Source: CAIYYO01 sp049299895
GTDB taxonomy: Archaea > Altiarchaeota > Altiarchaeia > IMC4 > QMZM01
Direction of reading: 5' to 3'
Assembly: GCA_049299895.1 (NCBI GenBank)
Contig: JBAQYF010000021.1
Span: forward strand, 99,431 to 163,430
DNA length: 64,000 bases
In this document: positions 60,448 to 64,000 of the stretch, piece by piece
Layout: each line of letters begins with the position of its first letter
Position numbering within the stretch: the first letter of the stretch is position 1
Translations under genes and position numbers: made by a program
Notes under the pieces: generated by a model
Told to the model about the DNA's origin: nothing
Databases searched by the model: none
Seen by the model: only the letters and a program-made list of their open reading frames with translations

Positions 60448-61701
60448 TTAGTAGCGTCTCCTGTATTTGTTCTTGTCCGCGGGCTTTCCGCCGTCTCTTC
60501 TGTCGCTTTGACCCGCTCTTCCCCCGCCGTCTCTCCTGCCGGATCCGCTTGCCCCTCCCCCGCCCTGATACCTCGGTCTGCCCCCGTCTCTTCGTTCATT
60601 GCGGCCGCCATGAAATGATGACGCAGGCTTTCTCTTCTCGGGCTGCTTTTTCAGTAGTTCCACTCCCTTGAGGAAGTCCGCGCGTATCTTCCCGCCGACG
60701 TATTCTCCATGGAAGAAATCAGATTTCGCCGTAATCGCAAGCTTTGCCGCGAATTTCCTCGCAATCTTTCCCCTAAGGTGCTTTGGCGCAGAACGTATCT
60801 CCGGGAGCTGGAATATTGTCCCGTGCTTCGGAGGCAACTCATGCGTCCTCAGGAACCGGAAAAATGCCTCCTCGGCGCCGAGAACCTGTATTGTACTCGC
60901 AGGAAGCTTGGACAAACGCTCCAGGCCGCCCGCAATCGCTATCAGCCGCGCCCCCAGCAGGGGACCCGCAAGTTCTCCAGTATTCGGGGCGATCTCTTTC
61001 ATCAGCTCTGCAAGGTATGTTTCAGTGTCTGCCTTGAAAGAATCGATCTTTGTTATCGCCTCAGCAAGTCTCTTTACTTCGACGGTGTCGGATTCCGTGA
61101 ATTCCATCCCGACTGTGTCGGATTTTGCGTCCTCTATCTGCTGTGCGAGGCCCCCGTCTATGCTCGTCTTATCGGGGAGCGCTACCAGCCGGGCGTACAG
61201 GGACTGGTTCACGACCAGGGTATCGAGTTCCGGGAAATGCAGCGAGTACCATTCTCTCAGGCGTTCCATGAGACGATTGGATACTTCTTCTACGTCGTCG
61301 AGTGACGCTACTGCCTGCATGAGTATCTGGTCTCTTTCCTGGATTCGCAGTTTCCTTTTCGTGAGTTCGATATTCGCTTCGGATATCAGTGCCTGCAATT
61401 CTGCCCTCGGGAATCCCAGTTCCTGCGCGATGGCATATGGGTCGACGGCTTTTTTATCTTCCTGTACTGATATCTGTAAGCCTTTTCCAAGGAATCGGCT
61501 GGGGTTCTGCACGAATAGTTCCTTTATGCCTGATGTCGTCAGATCTTTTATAAGGCTTTCCTCCTCGGGGCACACCCCTTCTTCCGAGAGAGACAGGCGT
61601 AGGGCTATCTCTTTTGCGTCTGAGGGGAATAGTATCTTTTTTATTATTCTTCCGTCCTTCAAGGCGAAAACGCCCAGTACGTTGGTGACAAGTTTTATCA
61701 T
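60448..61701 (-). CDS. nop5: C/D-box ribonucleoprotein Nop5/Nop56
   Basis: 417 residues. N-terminal domain, coiled coil (around 120-270), and NOP domain with NTGELAGPLLGARLIAIAGG, LSKLPASTIQVLGAEEAF, and PKHGTIFQL. The C-terminal 60 residues are rich in Gly, Arg and Asp (GGRNERRDGGRP, RRDGGGRAGQSDRRDGG). It scaffolds fibrillarin and L7Ae on C/D-box guide RNAs for 2'-O-methylation. Fibrillarin usually follows nop5 in archaea; here the next gene is a membrane protein, and no fibrillarin gene lies in the window. Confidence 0.92.
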   Translation of the reverse strand: MIKLVTNVLGVFALKDGRIIKKILFPSDAKEIALRLSLSEEGVCPEEESLIKDLTTSGIKELFVQNPSRFLGKGLQISVQEDKKAVDPYAIAQELGFPRAELQALISEANIELTKRKLRIQERDQILMQAVASLDDVEEVSNRLMERLREWYSLHFPELDTLVVNQSLYARLVALPDKTSIDGGLAQQIEDAKSDTVGMEFTESDTVEVKRLAEAITKIDSFKADTETYLAELMKEIAPNTGELAGPLLGARLIAIAGGLERLSKLPASTIQVLGAEEAFFRFLRTHELPPKHGTIFQLPEIRSAPKHLRGKIARKFAAKLAITAKSDFFHGEYVGGKIRADFLKGVELLKKQPEKRKPASSFHGGRNERRDGGRPRYQGGGGASGSGRRDGGGRAGQSDRRDGGKPADKNKYRRRY

Positions 61702-61757
61702 CTTTCCGTTACGTAAATAATAGGGTACTGAATGGATTAATAGCAGAAAAGACGTTA

Positions 61758-62204
61758 TCAGGCAGCGCTTATATTCACGTTATAACCCGTAGAATCGAGT
61801 GATTCTACGTTCAACAGGTAGTTTCCTTCCCGGCACACGCCCCCATAACACAGATAAGACATTGCGTTGGAAGCAGTGATATTGGCCTTGGTTATGTCGA
61901 ATATGTCAGTATAAGACTGGCCAGTCGATACCGTTATCCTGATAAGGTTTCCTTCAAGGGTTATGTTCTCTACGTTGGCAGGGATCCGAACGTTCCTGCG
62001 GATCTTGGACGGATGCCCGTGCACGTATATGAAATCGGCGGATTCCTTTATCTCTTCTACAGCCTTGAATGCGGAGTCGGATGCAAGCTGGCTTCGAACG
62101 CCTGCGAGCATGGTCATCGAAAAGGTGATTATCGCGGCAAAGATGATGAGGGATAGCGCGAGCATGACCATATATTCCAGCGACGACTGGCCTTTGTTTT
62201 TCAA
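61758..62204 (-). CDS. Class III signal-peptide (prepilin-like) protein
   Basis: 148 residues. The only possible start is TTG 62204, since a stop lies four codons upstream. MKNKGQSSLEYMVMLALSLI is a class III prepilin signal, with cleavage expected before Gln. The mature domain is about 110 residues and beta-rich with sequons and a Cys pair (YLCYGGVCRE). It is likely a pilin or minor pilin. Divergent from the following gene across an A/T-rich gap. Confidence 0.85.
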   Translation of the reverse strand: MKNKGQSSLEYMVMLALSLIIFAAIITFSMTMLAGVRSQLASDSAFKAVEEIKESADFIYVHGHPSKIRRNVRIPANVENITLEGNLIRITVSTGQSYTDIFDITKANITASNAMSYLCYGGVCREGNYLLNVESLDSTGYNVNISAA

Positions 62205-62237
62205 TTTCTGGCGTTATTTAATTATTAAGCTATTCTA

Positions 62238-62259
62238 TTATTAATATATATATTAATAA
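62238..62259. promoter_or_regulatory. Perfect 22-bp A/T palindrome between divergent genes
   Basis: TTATTAATATA-TATATTAATAA reads the same on both strands. It lies 34 bases upstream of the prepilin start and about 50-70 before the next gene. It is probably a shared promoter core or operator, though it consists only of A and T. Confidence 0.4.
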
Positions 62260-62309
62260 AGACTAAAATTCATTAACGCCTAATTGGGCGAAAAACTTAG
62301 ACAGATGTG

Positions 62310-62609
62310 ATGACCATGGAATACGAGACAATTGTAAGCGAGTACGTCGACTACGGAAGGAACAAGTTTTTGGAAATATCGAAAAAGAAAGTAAAACCCG
62401 ACGAAACAATATTCTTAAACATTTCAAAAGGATTCTACACACCGGAAGGAGAGAAAAGATACCAGAGGGGGATAGGCTTCCCGAACGAAATGGACATAGT
62501 AAACAACCTCATAGAAAAATTGCAGTCGGTTGCGTCAGCGGACGTGCCTGAAGCAGCGGCCCGGTCCGAGGAATCCCAGGAAGCACCCTCGGAAGAAGAA
62601 GGCGTCTGA
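62310..62609 (+). CDS. Small conserved-looking acidic protein of unknown function
   Basis: 99 residues; starts at GTG 62307, ATG 62310 or ATG 62316 are all close together. The first 70 residues (YETIVSEYVDYGRNKFLEIS, then DETIFLNISKGFYT) look folded; the last 30 are Ala/Glu-rich. No family recognised. It is transcribed away from the prepilin gene and toward mfnA. Confidence 0.6.
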   Translation: MTMEYETIVSEYVDYGRNKFLEISKKKVKPDETIFLNISKGFYTPEGEKRYQRGIGFPNEMDIVNNLIEKLQSVASADVPEAAARSEESQEAPSEEEGV

Positions 62610-62735
62610 TAAAACATATAAGCGCCCGCGGATAACAGAGAATATCCTCCTTCTTACGCGGGGCGCTTGATTCTATTTTTTTCTTTTCCGTCATTATATT
62701 ATCATTATATTATTCTCACACGCAGGTTCATTCAA

Positions 62736-63839
62736 ATGGATAAAAAAGAGATCATAGAAAAGCTCCAAAAACTCAGGTCGGATGACCCGTATTTTCAGGA
62801 CGGAAAAATAATTTCCTCGGTATCCACGCAACCACTTGACGTCGCCCTTGACGCCTGGCGCATATACTCGGACGTGAACGCACTGGATACGTACATATTC
62901 TCCTCCGTAGCAAGGCTTGAAGAAGAAATAATCGGCTGGATGGGGCGCCTGCTCTCCTGCAGGAATGCTTCCGGCTACGTTTCGACCGGGGGAACAGAGT
63001 CTAATATTGCGGCTCTGTATGCCGCGAAAAAAATGAATCCCGGGAAAAAAGAGATAATCGCACCTGTTTCCGCGCATTACTCGATAGACAAGGCAGCAGA
63101 CCTCATGGGCCTGCGCGTGAAAAGAACGCCCCTGGATGAAAATTTCCGGGCCGATGCCTCCGCAATAAAGAAAGAGATAAACAAGAACACCCTGGCAGTA
63201 ATCGCGACGGCCGGGACCGCCTCGCTTGGAATGCTGGACCCTGCCGAGGAGATAGCAAGAGACTGCGGGGATGTTCTCCTTCATGTGGACGCGGCATACG
63301 GTGGATTCATGCTGCCGTTCATAAAAAAGAGATTATCCGATTTCCGGCTGGATAACATTGACTCATTAACAATAGATCCTCACAAGATGGGATGCGCGCC
63401 CATGCCTGCGGGAGCTATCCTATTCAGGGATGAGTCATACCGAAAAGAGATGCTCGTCAAGCCAAGCTACATACCGATAGAAACATCCACCCTTTCAGGC
63501 AGCAGGTCGGGAGGGGCCATAGCTGCGGTATGGGCCACAATCAATTTTTTCGGGAGGGAAGGCTATGAGAAGATGACGGCTGGATGCATGAAGAATACGG
63601 CGCTATTATGCGGGGAACTCGAAAAAATACCCGGCTCGGGAATAGTGACCGAACCAGACCTGAACATCGTCGGAGTAAGGCTGCCGGATATAGACAGGAC
63701 GTCCGCGGAACTGATGAAGAAAGGCTGGAAGATAGCCGTAAACAGGGACCTGTCCTGCATGCGCTTCGCGGTGATGCCGCACGTGACAAAGGAAACGATC
63801 TATGAGTTTACTGAAGATCTGAAAAAGATAGTAAAATAA
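62736..63839 (+). CDS. mfnA: MfnA-type PLP-dependent tyrosine/aspartate decarboxylase
   Basis: 367 residues from ATG 62736 (MDKKEIIEKLQKLRSDDPYF); the 23 codons before it are not family-like. PLP motifs: SGYVSTGGTESNIAALYAAK, HVDAAYGGFMLPF and the Schiff-base Lys in IDPHKMGCAPMPAG. Archaeal MfnA makes tyramine for methanofuran, or beta-alanine for CoA in aspartate-using species. Both uses fit this window, which also has mptG and coaD-coaB. Confidence 0.87.
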   Translation: MDKKEIIEKLQKLRSDDPYFQDGKIISSVSTQPLDVALDAWRIYSDVNALDTYIFSSVARLEEEIIGWMGRLLSCRNASGYVSTGGTESNIAALYAAKKMNPGKKEIIAPVSAHYSIDKAADLMGLRVKRTPLDENFRADASAIKKEINKNTLAVIATAGTASLGMLDPAEEIARDCGDVLLHVDAAYGGFMLPFIKKRLSDFRLDNIDSLTIDPHKMGCAPMPAGAILFRDESYRKEMLVKPSYIPIETSTLSGSRSGGAIAAVWATINFFGREGYEKMTAGCMKNTALLCGELEKIPGSGIVTEPDLNIVGVRLPDIDRTSAELMKKGWKIAVNRDLSCMRFAVMPHVTKETIYEFTEDLKKIVK

Positions 63840-63866
63840 TAAAATCAAACAAGGGGAGAAAAAAAC

Positions 63867-64000
63867 TCACTGGGAGTCCTTGTATGCATATATCAGGTCT
63901 ATTACCTCGCTTATATCCGCTTCGTCGTCTGCCCACTTGTTTATCAGGTCCACGACTTCTCCTATGGTAACAATATCACATGGCGCATAATTGCCCGTCA
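63867..64000 (-). CDS. C-terminal end of a dockerin-like surface protein (partial)
   Basis: The minus-strand frame open from the window edge reads IVTIGEVVDLINKWADDE, then ADISEVIDLIYAYKDSQ and a stop (63867-63869). The paired I-x-EVxDLI segments resemble the two calcium-binding helices of dockerin or dockerin-like domains at the ends of archaeal surface proteins. The rest lies outside the window. Confidence 0.6.
   Translation of the reverse strand, partial: TGNYAPCDIVTIGEVVDLINKWADDEADISEVIDLIYAYKDSQ

Noticed and set aside
1..64000. tRNA and rRNA genes
   Set aside because: I looked in the non-coding gaps for cloverleaf-like sequence and the T-loop GGTTC...AATC pattern and found nothing convincing; most gaps are under 150 bases.

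Overview
The window is archaeal chromosomal DNA. It encodes ribosomal protein L10e, aEF-1beta, the C/D-box protein Nop5, a Dph2-like protein, Taw3 (wybutosine), RtcB ligase, the archaeal forms of CoaD and CoaB, aRNase J and several proteins with class III (archaeal prepilin) signal peptides. Promoters look archaeal: TATA-like boxes sit about 25 bases before apparently leaderless starts. A beta-RFAP synthase (methanopterin pathway) and an MfnA-type decarboxylase (methanofuran and/or beta-alanine) point to a lineage with methanopterin-type C1 cofactors. Methanopterin chemistry together with class III prepilins and many Thr-rich surface proteins would fit an Altiarchaeota-like organism, but that is inference. 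I saw no rRNA, tRNA or CRISPR array.

Layout. 1-5.4 kb: the end of an Agl23-like membrane protein, a rubrerythrin-like protein, a tightly overlapping AbrB/PIN/membrane/HAD operon behind a perfect 24-bp palindrome, RNase J, and a second antitoxin-like gene with a decayed PIN toxin. 5.4-12.8 kb: a small DUF5678-like gene and a retropepsin-like gene that is split by a 6.6-kb composite mobile element. The element has a complete IS5-type IS on the left, a solitary IS end on the right, a 7-bp target duplication outside both, and a cargo of a large Cys-rich membrane protein, broken relatives of it and a seven-bladed propeller. 12.8-18.5 kb: a YhaM-like nuclease, a membrane-spanning winged-helix regulator followed by a secreted helical protein and a lipoprotein, a lipocalin-like protein, a secreted nuclease and a GIY-YIG protein. 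18.4-34.8 kb: mostly housekeeping (MptG, YchF-type GTPase, ABC exporter, GatA, ArgS, RNase HII, L10e/aEF-1beta, Dph2-like protein with zinc ribbons, CBS regulator) with a few envelope proteins.

34.8-43.4 kb is dominated by envelope proteins (prepilin, Cys-rich DNRLRE-type protein, two Ig-like paralogues) around apgM. 43.5-50 kb: coaD-coaB, rtcB-taw3, two membrane-anchored proteins and a PEBP lipoprotein. 50-54.7 kb: RimK-type ligase, DedA, ArsC and a divergent P-type cation ATPase. 54.7-64 kb: another Cys-rich surface protein, a metal ABC transporter divergent from nikR, a radical-SAM activase, a YdjM-like protein, Nop5, a second prepilin, mfnA, and the end of a dockerin-like surface protein.

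How the genes relate: many envelope genes carry signal peptides, Thr-rich stalks and N-x-S/T sequons, consistent with a heavily glycosylated surface for which an Agl23-like protein would be useful. The metal block suggests nickel- or zinc-responsive uptake. The most unusual part is the composite element at 5.9-12.5 kb.
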